Below are positions 8,801 through 18,627 of a stretch of 43,832 nucleotides of DNA, one piece after another (the stretch's first letter is position 1; every line of letters begins with the position of its first letter). The notes under the pieces are model-generated. The model saw nothing but the letters and a program-made list of their open reading frames with translations, made no database searches and was not told the origin of the DNA. Where the stretch lies: the NCBI GenBank assembly GCA_945873195.1, contig CAMCDA010000012.1, forward strand, positions 1-43,832, written 5' to 3'. Source of the DNA: Asaia bogorensis (GTDB lineage Bacteria > Pseudomonadota > Alphaproteobacteria > Acetobacterales > Acetobacteraceae). The position numbers were made by a program, and so were the translations under genes.

Positions 8801-9367
8801 CACGAAGATCGGGATGTTCGATCCGGCTTCCTTGCGGGCGATCTTGGCGCCATTCACCGCCGCCTTGATCTGCAGCGTGTCCTGGCAGGTCTCGATCAGG
8901 ATCGCGTCCGCCCCGCCGGCGATCAGCCCGCGGCACTGCACCGCCAGCGCCGCTTCCAACGGATCATAAGCAATATTCCCCAGGCTCGGCAGCTTCGTGC
9001 CAGGCCCGATGCTGCCCACGACCCAGCGATGCCGGCCGTCCGAGAACGTTTCGGCCGCTTCCCGCGCCAGTTCGGCGGCGACCTTGTTGATCTCGAAGGC
9101 GCGCTCCGACAGGTCGAACTCGCCAAGGGTGATCGGGGTGGCACCAAAGGTGTTGGTCTCCACCATGTCCGCCCCGGCCTCAAAATAGCCGCGATGGATT
9201 TCCCGCACGAGGTCGGGGCGGGACAGGACCAGGACGTCGGTACAATTCTCCCGCCCCCAGTAGTCTTTCTCGACATCCAGGGTCAGCGCCTGGACGCGGC
9301 TGCCCATGCCGCCGTCGCACAAAAGGACAGTGTCGCGCAGGGCATCAAGAAGGTGCGGTCGGGACAT
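5882..9367 (-). CDS. metH: Cobalamin-dependent methionine synthase
   Basis: A 1161-residue four-module MetH that transfers the methyl of 5-methyl-THF to homocysteine through cobalamin. The homocysteine module carries the zinc cysteines in NCATG (about residue 224) and GGCCGTS (290-291). The pterin module follows. The B12 module has the cobalt-ligating His in DVHDIGKN (about residue 732). The C-terminal activation (SAM) domain is present, with RYSFGYPACP near its end. Length is slightly below E. coli MetH. The start chosen is the ATG at 9367, 13 bases after the upstream regulator stop; a TTG at 9388 is the alternative. It is probably co-transcribed with the SahR-like gene. Confidence 0.97.
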   Translation of the reverse strand: MSRPHLLDALRDTVLLCDGGMGSRVQALTLDVEKDYWGRENCTDVLVLSRPDLVREIHRGYFEAGADMVETNTFGATPITLGEFDLSERAFEINKVAAELAREAAETFSDGRHRWVVGSIGPGTKLPSLGNIAYDPLEAALAVQCRGLIAGGADAILIETCQDTLQIKAAVNGAKIARKEAGSNIPIFVQVTVETTGTLLVGPDIAAAAAVVHALDVPLMGLNCATGPQEMAEHVGWLAKNWPGMISVQPNAGLPELVDGQTHYPLGGAELATWVERFVAEDGVNLIGGCCGTSIPHIQALDAMLRKRGGFRPAPVARKPIWVPSVASLYQAVALRQENAIFAIGERCNANGSKKWRELQEAGDWDGCVSMGREQIGEGSHALDICTAFVGRDENMEMTEVITRFTASVNSPLVIDSTETPVLEAALKLHGGKAIINSINFEDGEGHATDRMILAKRFGAAVIALTIDEVGMAKTPEDKVRIATRLVEFACDKYGLPQSDLMIDPLTFTVATGSEDDRKLALWTLEGIKAIREKFPEIQIILGLSNVSFGLNPAARAVLNSVFLDHAVRAGMTGAIIHVSKIRPIHLIAPEEVKVAEDLIFDRRTEDYDPLQKLLEIFSGRKLADAVVKKRAETVEGRLKDRIVDGDRKGLQEELDDALKTLPPLEIINNVLLDGMKVVGELFGAGKMQLPFVLQSAETMKAAVAHLEPHMERVDGQEKGTIVLATVKGDVHDIGKNLVDIILTNNGYRVVNLGIKVPLADMLTAVKEHRAHAIGMSGLLVKSTVVMRENLEEMSRQGLDVPVLLGGAALTRNYVEDDCVRAYGSGRVAYARDAFDGLHLMDRVTGNGFDDYLAAVQSKRSGKARNTSRTLGQADEKAFRPVDMNVVRERRRRITQGVPVVEPPFWGPRIVEAAPKAVVPFINERSLYQFQWGFRKQGRTLDDFIGWAKQELRPVMRRMLALCEERAILKPQAAYGYWKAAGQGNDLVIFDQDGKTELTRFTLPRQPKDDGECIADFFRDIDDAERDVIGLQVVTVGQKASDVAREWFEENRYQDYLYLHGLSVEMAEAMAEYVHKRIRAELGFSAEDDRDMEKMLAQSYRGSRYSFGYPACPRLEDQEPILKLLGADRIGVDLSDEFQLHPEQSTSAIVVLNPKAKYFSV

Positions 9368-9380
9368 GCGGGCTTGTCTT

Positions 9381-10340
9381 TCAGGCAACGAGTTCAGGGG
9401 TTTGGGCTACCAGTGATTCGACGGCGCGAACGGCGGGCCAGAGACGGATTTCCAGCGGGCCGGGGATCCCGACGGGCTCTCCCGGTTGCAGACCGGCCCC
9501 GGCCAGCAAAGCGCGCATGGCACTGTCCGCGAAGCCCGGCCAGCGATGGGCCAGGCGGGTGGTCAAGTCGCCGCGGTCATGGGCGGCAAGGTCGATGACG
9601 ATCACCTGCCCACCCGGCGCCAAGACGCGCGTGGCCTCGGTCAGCGCGCCAGCCGGGTCTTCCGCGTAGTGCAGGATCATCTGCAGCACGGCAATATCGA
9701 AGGAGGCATCGGCCAGCGGCAGGCGATACATATCGGCCTGGCGGACGCTGCAATGGGCGTGCTCGGCGTCGGCCAATCTGGCGCGCGCAAGGGCAAGCAT
9801 GGCTTTGGAGGCATCGACGCCGACGCCCTGCCGGATGCGCGGGGCGAGCAGTTCCAGAACGCGGCCGGTGCCGGTACCGATATCCAGCAGGCGCAAGGCG
9901 GGTCGGTCGGAGATCAGGGCGGTCAGGGCGGCTTCGACCGCCTGGGCCGGCAGTTCCAGCGCCCGCATCTCATCCCAGTCGGCGCCCTTGCGCTTGAAGC
10001 TTTCCGAGGCGACGCGGGCCCGTTCGGCCAACACCCGCGCGGCCTGCCGGCGATCGGATTCCAGCACGGGGTCGTCCGGCGGCAGGCGGGCGATCAGGTC
10101 GCGGGCCAGGGCGCCGTTGTGATCGGCGGGCAAAGTGAACCAGACATTCGCCCCCTCCCTCACGCGGTCCAGCAAGCCGCACTCACATAGCAGCTTGAGG
10201 TGCCGGGACAGGCGCGGCTGGGATTGGCCGAGGATCTCGGTAAACTCCATGACGCAGAACGCCCCCCGTCCCGCCAGGGCGAGCAAACGCAGCCGTGTCG
10301 GTTCGGCGGCGGCGCGGAGACTGGCGAGCAGGTGATCCAT
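9381..10340 (-). CDS. ArsR-family regulator fused to a SAM-dependent methyltransferase domain (SahR-like)
   Basis: A 319-residue fusion. The N-terminal winged helix (about 1-90) contains the ArsR recognition helix ILGQSQPRLSRHLKLL. The C-terminal class I methyltransferase fold (about 130-300) has LLDIGTGTGRVLELL and a post-motif LQMILHYAEDP. ArsR proteins that control methionine/SAM-cycle genes in response to S-adenosylhomocysteine are known as SahR, and alphaproteobacterial forms carrying a methyltransferase-like domain sit next to metH. No metal-binding Cys cluster typical of ArsR is visible. The position directly upstream of metH and the operator at 10352-10373 support an autoregulated SAH sensor. 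Residual enzymatic activity is unknown. Confidence 0.85.
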   Translation of the reverse strand: MDHLLASLRAAAEPTRLRLLALAGRGAFCVMEFTEILGQSQPRLSRHLKLLCECGLLDRVREGANVWFTLPADHNGALARDLIARLPPDDPVLESDRRQAARVLAERARVASESFKRKGADWDEMRALELPAQAVEAALTALISDRPALRLLDIGTGTGRVLELLAPRIRQGVGVDASKAMLALARARLADAEHAHCSVRQADMYRLPLADASFDIAVLQMILHYAEDPAGALTEATRVLAPGGQVIVIDLAAHDRGDLTTRLAHRWPGFADSAMRALLAGAGLQPGEPVGIPGPLEIRLWPAVRAVESLVAQTPELVA

Positions 10341-10351
10341 TCGGGCATCAT

Positions 10352-10373
10352 GACATAAACATATCCTTATGTC
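10352..10373 (-). promoter_or_regulatory. Candidate SahR operator
   Basis: A 22-base inverted repeat with perfect 7-bp arms GACATAA and TTATGTC around ACATATCC; the core CATAAACATATCCTTATG is palindromic at 7 of 9 positions. It ends 12 bases before the regulator's ATG, where it would block initiation. It resembles the CATAAA-N-ATAT type SahR motif as I recall it. The binding itself is inferred. Confidence 0.65.
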
Positions 10374-10429
10374 TATGAGGTCTTGCGGTGGTGGACAGGT
10401 CCGTTTTAGCGCTCATTCGGTACGATACC

Positions 10430-10458
10430 GTCATGGTCGGGTCGAGCCCGACCATGAC
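10430..10458. repeat. Perfect 12-bp palindromic repeat, GTCATGGTCGGG type
   Basis: The arms GTCATGGTCGGG and CCCGACCATGAC surround the 5-base loop TCGAG. It is in the 179-base gap between the acyltransferase stop and the SahR-like operator. It belongs with the element at 2636-2736 (same GTCATGG[C/T]CGGG core) and may act as a transcriptional barrier. Confidence 0.8.
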
Positions 10459-10519
10459 TTGAATGGCCCTTCCGTGCCACCGTGAGCCACACTGTGAGGT
10501 AGCGCCGCCTGACCCGTTC

Positions 10520-11707
10520 TCACGGTGCATGGGGTATTCCCGCATGCAATTTCCTTGGCACGGGCCCCCGTTCCTCCATGTGTCCATCGTTTGTTCCTGC
10601 CTGATCCTGGCTGGCCGAGGCAAGCAAATTGCGCCCCCAATTCTGGCCAGGCACCTCCACCCAGCGATACAGCACCGCGGCCGCCAGGGTTGGCAGCACG
10701 ACCGCGCCGGGCAGCCAGAGCACCGAGAACAGGAATGCATCACCATCGGCCCACGGCGCCAGAACGGCGCCGAACAGCCGCTGCACAGGCTCGTTAACCA
10801 GATAGATGCCGTAGGACAGGGCGCCCAGTATTTGCAGCGGGCGCGCGCGCAGCACGTCCGAGGCCAAGCCCAACAACCCAACCGGCCGCACCTGCACGAC
10901 CAGGCACAACGTCCAGGCCAGCGGCGGGAGAAGCTTGGCCGCCCCGCCCTGCCACCAGCACACCGAAAGCGTGACCGCCAGCACCGCGGCATAGGCACCG
11001 ATCGCCCCGGGGCGCCCCCGCACGACCAGCACGCTCGCCACACCCAGTGCAAAAAAGTGCCCCTTGTTCCCCAGAAACGCTCGGCTGAATCGCCACTCGG
11101 GCGGCGCGAGCAGTGCCCAGGCCAACCCCGCCACGCCGATCCCGGCCAGGCACCAGGCGAGCCGGCCCGGTACCGCGCCGCGGAACGCCAGAAACCGGCC
11201 AAGGATCAGGGCCAGGACGTAGAATTGCCACTCGGTGGACAGGCTCCAGGACGCGCCGAGCAGGCTGACCCAGATGTGCGGCAGGATGCCGTCGGGAAAC
11301 AGGCCATGCGTCATGGTCAGATGGGCCAGGATATCGATCGGCCATGACTCCGGCCAACCGGTCGCCCACATGCGATACGCGAGGCTGTCCGGCGGCAGCC
11401 AGGTCATGCGGTCGAGCACCGGCGGCAGCGCGTGCACGGCCATCGCAAAGGCGAACACCACCAGGAACACCGGGAAGATCCGCGCCACGCGGGCGATCAG
11501 GAAGGTGGCGGCGCGATAGTGGAATTTCTCCAACGACCCGATGATCACCAGGCCGCTGAGCATGAAAAAGACATCCACCGCCGCGCCGCCATGCGACAAC
11601 GGCTGGGCGATCCAGCCGGGCAGGACGGCAAAGGGGGCCATGTGGCTGATCATCACATAGACGGCCAATAGGCCGCGCAGCCCGTCCAGGCATTCCAGTC
11701 GTTTCAT
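10520..11707 (-). CDS. Acyltransferase 3 family membrane protein (OafA/YrhL-like)
   Basis: A 395-residue multi-pass inner-membrane acyltransferase of the family that O-acetylates surface polysaccharides. It begins MKRLECLDGLRGLLAVYVMISH, with the hallmark DGLRG and the catalytic-type His on helix 1, followed by VDVFFMLSGLVI and about ten hydrophobic helices. The R/K-rich C-terminal tail is hydrophilic. The start was set at the ATG at 11707, where the family motif begins and GGCGGG precedes; a TTG at 11737 is possible. It is divergent from rimP. Acceptor substrate is unknown because no glycan genes adjoin. Confidence 0.9.
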   Translation of the reverse strand: MKRLECLDGLRGLLAVYVMISHMAPFAVLPGWIAQPLSHGGAAVDVFFMLSGLVIIGSLEKFHYRAATFLIARVARIFPVFLVVFAFAMAVHALPPVLDRMTWLPPDSLAYRMWATGWPESWPIDILAHLTMTHGLFPDGILPHIWVSLLGASWSLSTEWQFYVLALILGRFLAFRGAVPGRLAWCLAGIGVAGLAWALLAPPEWRFSRAFLGNKGHFFALGVASVLVVRGRPGAIGAYAAVLAVTLSVCWWQGGAAKLLPPLAWTLCLVVQVRPVGLLGLASDVLRARPLQILGALSYGIYLVNEPVQRLFGAVLAPWADGDAFLFSVLWLPGAVVLPTLAAAVLYRWVEVPGQNWGRNLLASASQDQAGTNDGHMEERGPVPRKLHAGIPHAP

Positions 11708-11748
11708 CCCGCCAGCATGACGGGGAAGGGTTAACAAACCACAAAGAC

Positions 11749-11777
11749 TTGCCTCATCGCGCCCTTCACGCTATGTA
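11749..11777 (+). promoter_or_regulatory. Candidate sigma-70 promoter of the rimP-nusA operon
   Basis: TTGCCT (11749-11754) and TATGTA (11772-11777) are separated by 17 bases, and the first start codon (11854) follows about 75 bases later. This leaves room for the hairpin leader at 11809-11834. The -10 match is only partial. Confidence 0.45.
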
Positions 11778-11808
11778 GCATCAACGACACATTCTCCGAC
11801 CGACCGGG

Positions 11809-11834
11809 GGGTGGCCTTAACCGGCCGCCCTTTT
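11809..11834 (+). terminator. Terminator-like hairpin in the rimP-nusA leader
   Basis: GGGTGGCC (11809-11816) pairs with GGCCGCCC (11823-11830), eight base pairs with one G-U, around a 6-base loop, followed directly by TTTT. It lies 20 bases before the rimP start and so could act as an attenuator. Since the operon encodes the termination factor NusA, autoregulation is plausible but inferred. Confidence 0.55.
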
Positions 11835-11853
11835 GCATTTGGGAAGGACGCTC

Positions 11854-12375
11854 TTGGCGACAACCGAGCCGAACCACACGACGCTGGAAGCGCGACTGAC
11901 CGCGCTGATCGAACCGGCGTTGTTGTTCATGGGCTATGAGCTTGTGCGCGTGATGGTGCTGGGCCGAGACCGGACCACCGTGCAGGTCATGGCGGACCGG
12001 GCCGACGGCAGCCTGATTACGATTGAGGATTGCGAAGCCATCAGTCACCAGGTCAGCGCCACGCTTGATGTGGACGATCCCATTCCCGGTGCCTGGAACC
12101 TTGAAGTCAGCTCCGCCGGGATCGACCGTCCGCTGACCCGGGCGAAGGATTGGAACCGGTTTTCCGGCCACCTCGCGCGGGCCGAGACACAATTCCCCGT
12201 GAACGGCCGGAAGCGCTTCTCCGGCGTCGTGCTCGGGGCCGACGAAACCGCGGCCAGGATGCGTCTCGATGATGGGACCGAGGTCGCGTTGCCCTTGGAT
12301 ATGATCCGCCGCGCCAAGCTCGTATTGACCGATGCCTTGATCGCGGCGACCGGCACACCGCCGAAATCGAACTGA
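11854..12375 (+). CDS. rimP: Ribosome maturation factor RimP
   Basis: A 173-residue cytoplasmic factor for 30S subunit maturation. The N-terminal domain shows the family pattern [16 protein letters not shown], the central part has [36 protein letters not shown] (a very conserved RimP block), and an SH3-like C-terminal domain follows. The start is the TTG at 11854, seven bases after GGAAGGA; an upstream in-frame TTG at 11833 lies inside the hairpin tail and has no ribosome site. It is the first gene of the conserved rimP-nusA-ylxR-infB-rbfA operon. Confidence 0.95.
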   Translation: MATTEPNHTTLEARLTALIEPALLFMGYELVRVMVLGRDRTTVQVMADRADGSLITIEDCEAISHQVSATLDVDDPIPGAWNLEVSSAGIDRPLTRAKDWNRFSGHLARAETQFPVNGRKRFSGVVLGADETAARMRLDDGTEVALPLDMIRRAKLVLTDALIAATGTPPKSN

Positions 12376-12401
12376 ACCAGGACCCAGGCACAGAGGTCAC
12401 C

Positions 12402-13970
12402 ATGGATACCGCAGTCTCACGCCCCGAACTGCTTTTGGTCGCCGACGCCGTCGCGCGGGAAAAGGCTATCGATCGCGAAGAAGTGCTGGAAGCGATGGAA
12501 CAGGCCATCCAAAAGGCCGGTCGCGCGAAGTACGGGCACGAAAAAGATATCAGGGCGACGATCGACCGGAAGAACGGCGACGTGCGCCTGTCTCGGTGGA
12601 CCGAGGCGGTCGAGACGGTGGAGAATGAGGAAACTCAGATCCCCGTTCACATCGCCCGCAAGTTCAAGCCGGAAATCCAGCTTGGCGAGTTCATCGTGGA
12701 CCCGCTGCCGCCGATCGACTTCGGCCGCATCGCCGCGCAGACCGCCAAACAGGTGATCGTGCAGCGCGTGCGCGAATACGAGCGCAAGCGGCAATACGAT
12801 GAGTTCAAGGACCGAGTGGGTGAGATCATCAACGGCGTGGTCAAGCGCACCGAATACGGCAACCTCATGGTCGAGCTCGGCAAGGCGGAAGCCCTGCTGC
12901 GGCGCGATGAATTGATCCAGCGCGAGAATTTCCGCAACGGCGACCGCGTGCGTGCCTATATCTACGACGTGCGGGAAGAACCGCGCGGTCCGCAGATCTT
13001 CCTGTCACGCACGCATCCTGGCTTCCTGGCCAAGCTGTTCGCGCAGGAAGTGCCAGAAATCTACGACGGCATCATCGAAATCAAGGCGGTGTCCCGCGAT
13101 CCGGGATCTCGCGCCAAGATGGCGGTGATCAGCCGGGATAGCGCGATCGATCCTGTCGGCGCCTGCGTCGGTATGCGTGGATCACGCGTGCAGGCCGTTG
13201 TCGCCGAATTGCAGGGCGAGAAGATCGACATCATTCCCTGGAGCGCGCAGGCCGCCACCTTCGTGGTGAACGCGCTGGCACCCGCGGAAGTGACCAAGGT
13301 CGTGCTCGATGAAGAAGCCGGCCGGGTTGAGGTTGTGGTACCGGACGACCAGCTTTCGCTGGCAATCGGCCGCCGCGGACAGAATGTGCGCCTAGCGTCG
13401 CAGTTGACCCGTTGGGATATCGACATCCTGACGGAAGCTGAGGAAAGCGAGCGCCGGCAGGAAGAATTCCGCCGCCGGTCGGGCCAGTTCGTCGAAGCGC
13501 TGGACGTCGATGATGTTATCGCCGGCCTGCTGGTGACGGAAGGCTTCACGAGCGTCGAGGAACTGGCGTTCACGCCGGAAGACGAAGTGGCTGCGATCGA
13601 GGGTTTTGACGACAACGTGGCCTCCGAGTTGATCCGGCGGGCCGAGATGTTCATCACCCGTCGCGACACCGAGTTGACCGACAAGCGCATCGAACTGGGC
13701 GTCACGGATGACGTCGCCGAAATCGATGTGTTCACGCCGGCGATGCTGGTGGCGTTGGGCGAAAAGGGCGTGAAGTCGCTGGATGATCTGGCGGACCTCG
13801 CATCCGACGAACTGATTGAGATCGTCGGCGCCGACAAGGTTGATGAAGCGACGGCGAATGACGTGATCATGGCCGCCCGCGCGCATTGGTTTGACGATGA
13901 GGCGGCGCCGGAAGGTGGGGCCGAAGAGACCGAGGCGGAGACGACGGAACAGGAGAAAAGCCACGACTGA
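12402..13970 (+). CDS. nusA: Transcription termination/antitermination factor NusA
   Basis: A 522-residue RNA polymerase-associated factor. The N-terminal RNAP-binding domain spans about 1-130. An S1 domain follows (GEIINGVVKRTEYGNLMVEL), then two KH domains (VGACVGMRGSRVQAV and LAIGRRGQNVRLA). Two C-terminal HhH/acidic repeats (DVIAGLLVTEGFTSVEELA and a second at about 430-495) are present, as in proteobacterial NusA. It ends in a short Glu-rich tail (EEEAEATT-like). The ATG at 12402 is 26 bases after rimP. The tail overlaps the start region of ylxR. Confidence 0.98.
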   Translation: MDTAVSRPELLLVADAVAREKAIDREEVLEAMEQAIQKAGRAKYGHEKDIRATIDRKNGDVRLSRWTEAVETVENEETQIPVHIARKFKPEIQLGEFIVDPLPPIDFGRIAAQTAKQVIVQRVREYERKRQYDEFKDRVGEIINGVVKRTEYGNLMVELGKAEALLRRDELIQRENFRNGDRVRAYIYDVREEPRGPQIFLSRTHPGFLAKLFAQEVPEIYDGIIEIKAVSRDPGSRAKMAVISRDSAIDPVGACVGMRGSRVQAVVAELQGEKIDIIPWSAQAATFVVNALAPAEVTKVVLDEEAGRVEVVVPDDQLSLAIGRRGQNVRLASQLTRWDIDILTEAEESERRQEEFRRRSGQFVEALDVDDVIAGLLVTEGFTSVEELAFTPEDEVAAIEGFDDNVASELIRRAEMFITRRDTELTDKRIELGVTDDVAEIDVFTPAMLVALGEKGVKSLDDLADLASDELIEIVGADKVDEATANDVIMAARAHWFDDEAAPEGGAEETEAETTEQEKSHD

Positions 13971-14672
13971 CGCGGTTTCGCTGCTCGACGCCGATGACGA
14001 TGCGGAGCCCGAGGCCGAGACTGGCCCTCTGCGCCGCTGCATCGTCACCCGGGAACGTTTGCCGAAGGAGCGGATGATCCGTTTCGTCGTTGGACCCGAC
14101 CGGGCGATCGTCCCTGACCTGACCGCAAGGCTGCCCGGACGGGGAATATGGTTGAGCGCGTCGGGTGATGTGTTAGTGTCCCCTGACGCTGCGCGGGACG
14201 GTGGTCGTCACCTGACGCGCGCGTTTGCCCGTGCGGCACGTGGTCCGGTATCGGTGCCTCCCAACCTCGGAGACATGCTGGAAGCCGCTTTGACGCGGCG
14301 TGTCAGCGATACGCTGGGGTTGGCGCGCCGAGCGGGACAGGCGATGGCCGGGTTTGAAAAGGCGCGGGAGTGGTTAAGAACCGGGCGGGCACGGGTTGTG
14401 TTGCAGGCATCGGACGGTAGTCCGGCTGAAAAGACGCGCTTCATGTCCGGCGGCGATGCATCGATAACCGTCGTGGACCCGCTGCCAGCGAGTGAGCTTG
14501 GGCGGATCTTCGCACGGGATCATGTCGTGCATGTCGCGGTAAGCGCGGGAGGCCTGGCCGAAACGCTCGCGCTTGACGCGGGCCGGCTGGCCGGGCTGAG
14601 AAACAGGAAACGTGACGAAGCGGGGCGGATTGCCGCCTCGGTGAATGAAGAAGCGGGTGCCACGGGTAAAGC

Positions 14673-14676
<4 letters not shown>
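13963..14676 (+). CDS. ylxR: YlxR (DUF448) RNA-binding protein fused to an L7Ae-like domain
   Basis: About 237 residues if started at the ACG at 13963. Domain 1 is YlxR/DUF448, with RCIVTRERLPKERMIRF and LPGRGIWLS. Domain 2 is L7Ae/YlxQ-like, from about residue 100 (DTLGLARRAGQAMAGFEKAREWL). The start is unusual. No ATG, GTG or TTG exists at the right place; a good Shine-Dalgarno (AGGAG at 13951-13955) is seven bases before ACG, which overlaps the nusA end (CACGACTGA). Upstream ATG/GTG codons would add an Arg-rich segment that is only the nusA tail read in another frame. It overlaps infB by ATGA. Confidence 0.88.
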
Positions 14677-17518
<2,842 letters not shown>

Positions 17519-17522
<4 letters not shown>

Positions 17523-17908
17523 AGAAGAACGTCGCCGGCCCCTCGCAACGGCAGTTGCGCGTGGCGGAGGAAATCCGCCACGTCCTGGCCGGCATCTTTG
17601 CTCGCCACGAGTTCCGTGACCCCGACCTGGCAACAGCCGAGGTCACGGTAACCGAGGTCCGCACCACCCCCGACCTTAAGCATGCCACGGTGTTTGTCGC
17701 CCGCCTCGGGCGCAATGACGTGGATGAACTGCTGCCGGCGATGCGGCGGGCCAGCGCCTATATGCGCGGTCAGGTGGCGCATGCGTTGCGGCTGCGGGCG
17801 GTGCCCGACCTGCATTTCCACGCGGATAACGCGTTGGATTACGCCATGAAGATCGATGAACTGATGCATCGGCCCGAGGTGGCGCGGGATCTCAACGATC
17901 GCGATTGA
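17519..17908 (+). CDS. rbfA: Ribosome-binding factor A
   Basis: A 129-residue KH-type 30S maturation factor. Recognisable blocks are RQLRVAEEIRHVLAGIF, VTVTEVRTTPDLKHATVFV and VPDLHFHADNALDYAMKIDELM. The start is a TTG overlapping the infB stop (TTGA at 17519-17522), reached by coupled translation. Further upstream codons of this frame are antiparallel to IF-2 composition and Arg-rich, so they were left out. The usual followers truB, rpsO and pnp are not present here; a toxin-antitoxin module comes next. Confidence 0.95.
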
Positions 17909-17928
17909 CGTGGCGGGTTCGGCAGCTT

Positions 17929-17953
17929 AAATCTAGCCAGTCTGGATAGATTT
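17929..17953 (+). promoter_or_regulatory. 25-bp palindromic operator of the toxin-antitoxin operon
   Basis: The layout is AAATCTA-g-CCAG-t-CTGG-a-TAGATTT: two nested inverted repeats, symmetrical except for one base pair and the centre. It lies 12 bases before the antitoxin ATG and immediately before the GGAGG ribosome site. Palindromes in this position are typical sites for antitoxin/toxin complex autorepression. Confidence 0.75.
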
Positions 17954-17965
17954 TCGGAGGTCGCC

Positions 17966-18223
17966 ATGCTCGATTGGCAATTGCAGGACGCGAAGAACCG
18001 CTTCAGCGAAGTCGTCAAGCGCGCCCGGGATGACGGACCGCAGACCGTGACCGTGCATGGCAAGCCGGCCGCGGTGATCGTGTCGGCCTCGGACTGGGAA
18101 AAACTCACCACGCCCCAGATGCCCTTCACAGCATTCCTGCTCGGCGGGGATCGCTGGTCCGACGATGTTGTCGATACTATCAACGACCGTTCCCGCGACA
18201 CCGACCGCGACGTCGATTTCTGA
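17966..18223 (+). CDS. Type II antitoxin, Phd/YefM family
   Basis: An 85-residue protein with the Phd/YefM N-terminal DNA-binding domain: DWQLQDAKNRFSEVVKRA, then PQTVTVHGKPAAVIVSASDWEKL. The C-terminal 30 residues are polar and acidic (DRSRDTDRDVDF), as expected for the disordered toxin-neutralising tail. GGAGG precedes the ATG. Its TGA overlaps the toxin ATG (TGATG), the usual antitoxin-first coupling. It should repress its own promoter through the palindrome at 17929-17953. Confidence 0.92.
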   Translation: MLDWQLQDAKNRFSEVVKRARDDGPQTVTVHGKPAAVIVSASDWEKLTTPQMPFTAFLLGGDRWSDDVVDTINDRSRDTDRDVDF

Positions 18224-18624
18224 TGTATCTGGTCGATACCTGCGTGCTGTCGGAAGCGCGCAGGGGGACGCCCAAGGCCGTGGCCTGGCTCAGCATGGCG
18301 CCTCCGGACGCCGTTTTCCTCAGCACCATCACGATCGGGGAGATCATGAAAGGCGTCGCCATGAAGGCGCGGAGCGATCCGGCCGCCGCGGCGTCCTTGC
18401 AACGCTGGCTGGATGAGCTTCGGCTGCGCTATCGGCCTCAGTTGCTGCCCGTGGATAACTCGGTGGCGGTGGCCTGGGGGCGGATCATGGGGCAGAGGCC
18501 TCGGCCGATGGCGGATGCGCTGATCGCCGCCACGGCACGGGTGAACGATAAGGTGCTCGTCACCCGCAACGTGGCGGATTTTCAGGAAATGGGGGTTGAG
18601 GTGCTCAACCCCTGGGACCTGTAG
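18223..18624 (+). CDS. vapC: VapC-like PIN-domain ribonuclease toxin
   Basis: A 133-residue PIN domain. The acidic metal site is complete: D5 in YLVDTCVLSE, E40 in ITIGEIMKG, D98 in PMADALIAATA, and the TRNVADF motif with N116/D119. PIN toxins cleave tRNA or rRNA and are neutralised by the cognate antitoxin, here the overlapping Phd-type gene. Phd-type antitoxins with PIN toxins are a common pairing. The gene ends 3 bases before the convergent crotonase stop. The module interrupts the usual rbfA-truB order and was probably acquired. Confidence 0.93.
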   Translation: MYLVDTCVLSEARRGTPKAVAWLSMAPPDAVFLSTITIGEIMKGVAMKARSDPAAAASLQRWLDELRLRYRPQLLPVDNSVAVAWGRIMGQRPRPMADALIAATARVNDKVLVTRNVADFQEMGVEVLNPWDL

Positions 18625-18627
18625 GCC

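Noticed and set aside
5936-9598. A 1220-codon open frame antisense to metH
   Set aside because: Its translation is rich in Arg, His, Gln and Asp with no domain pattern. High GC3 on the coding strand leaves the antisense frame open by bias. metH fills the region.
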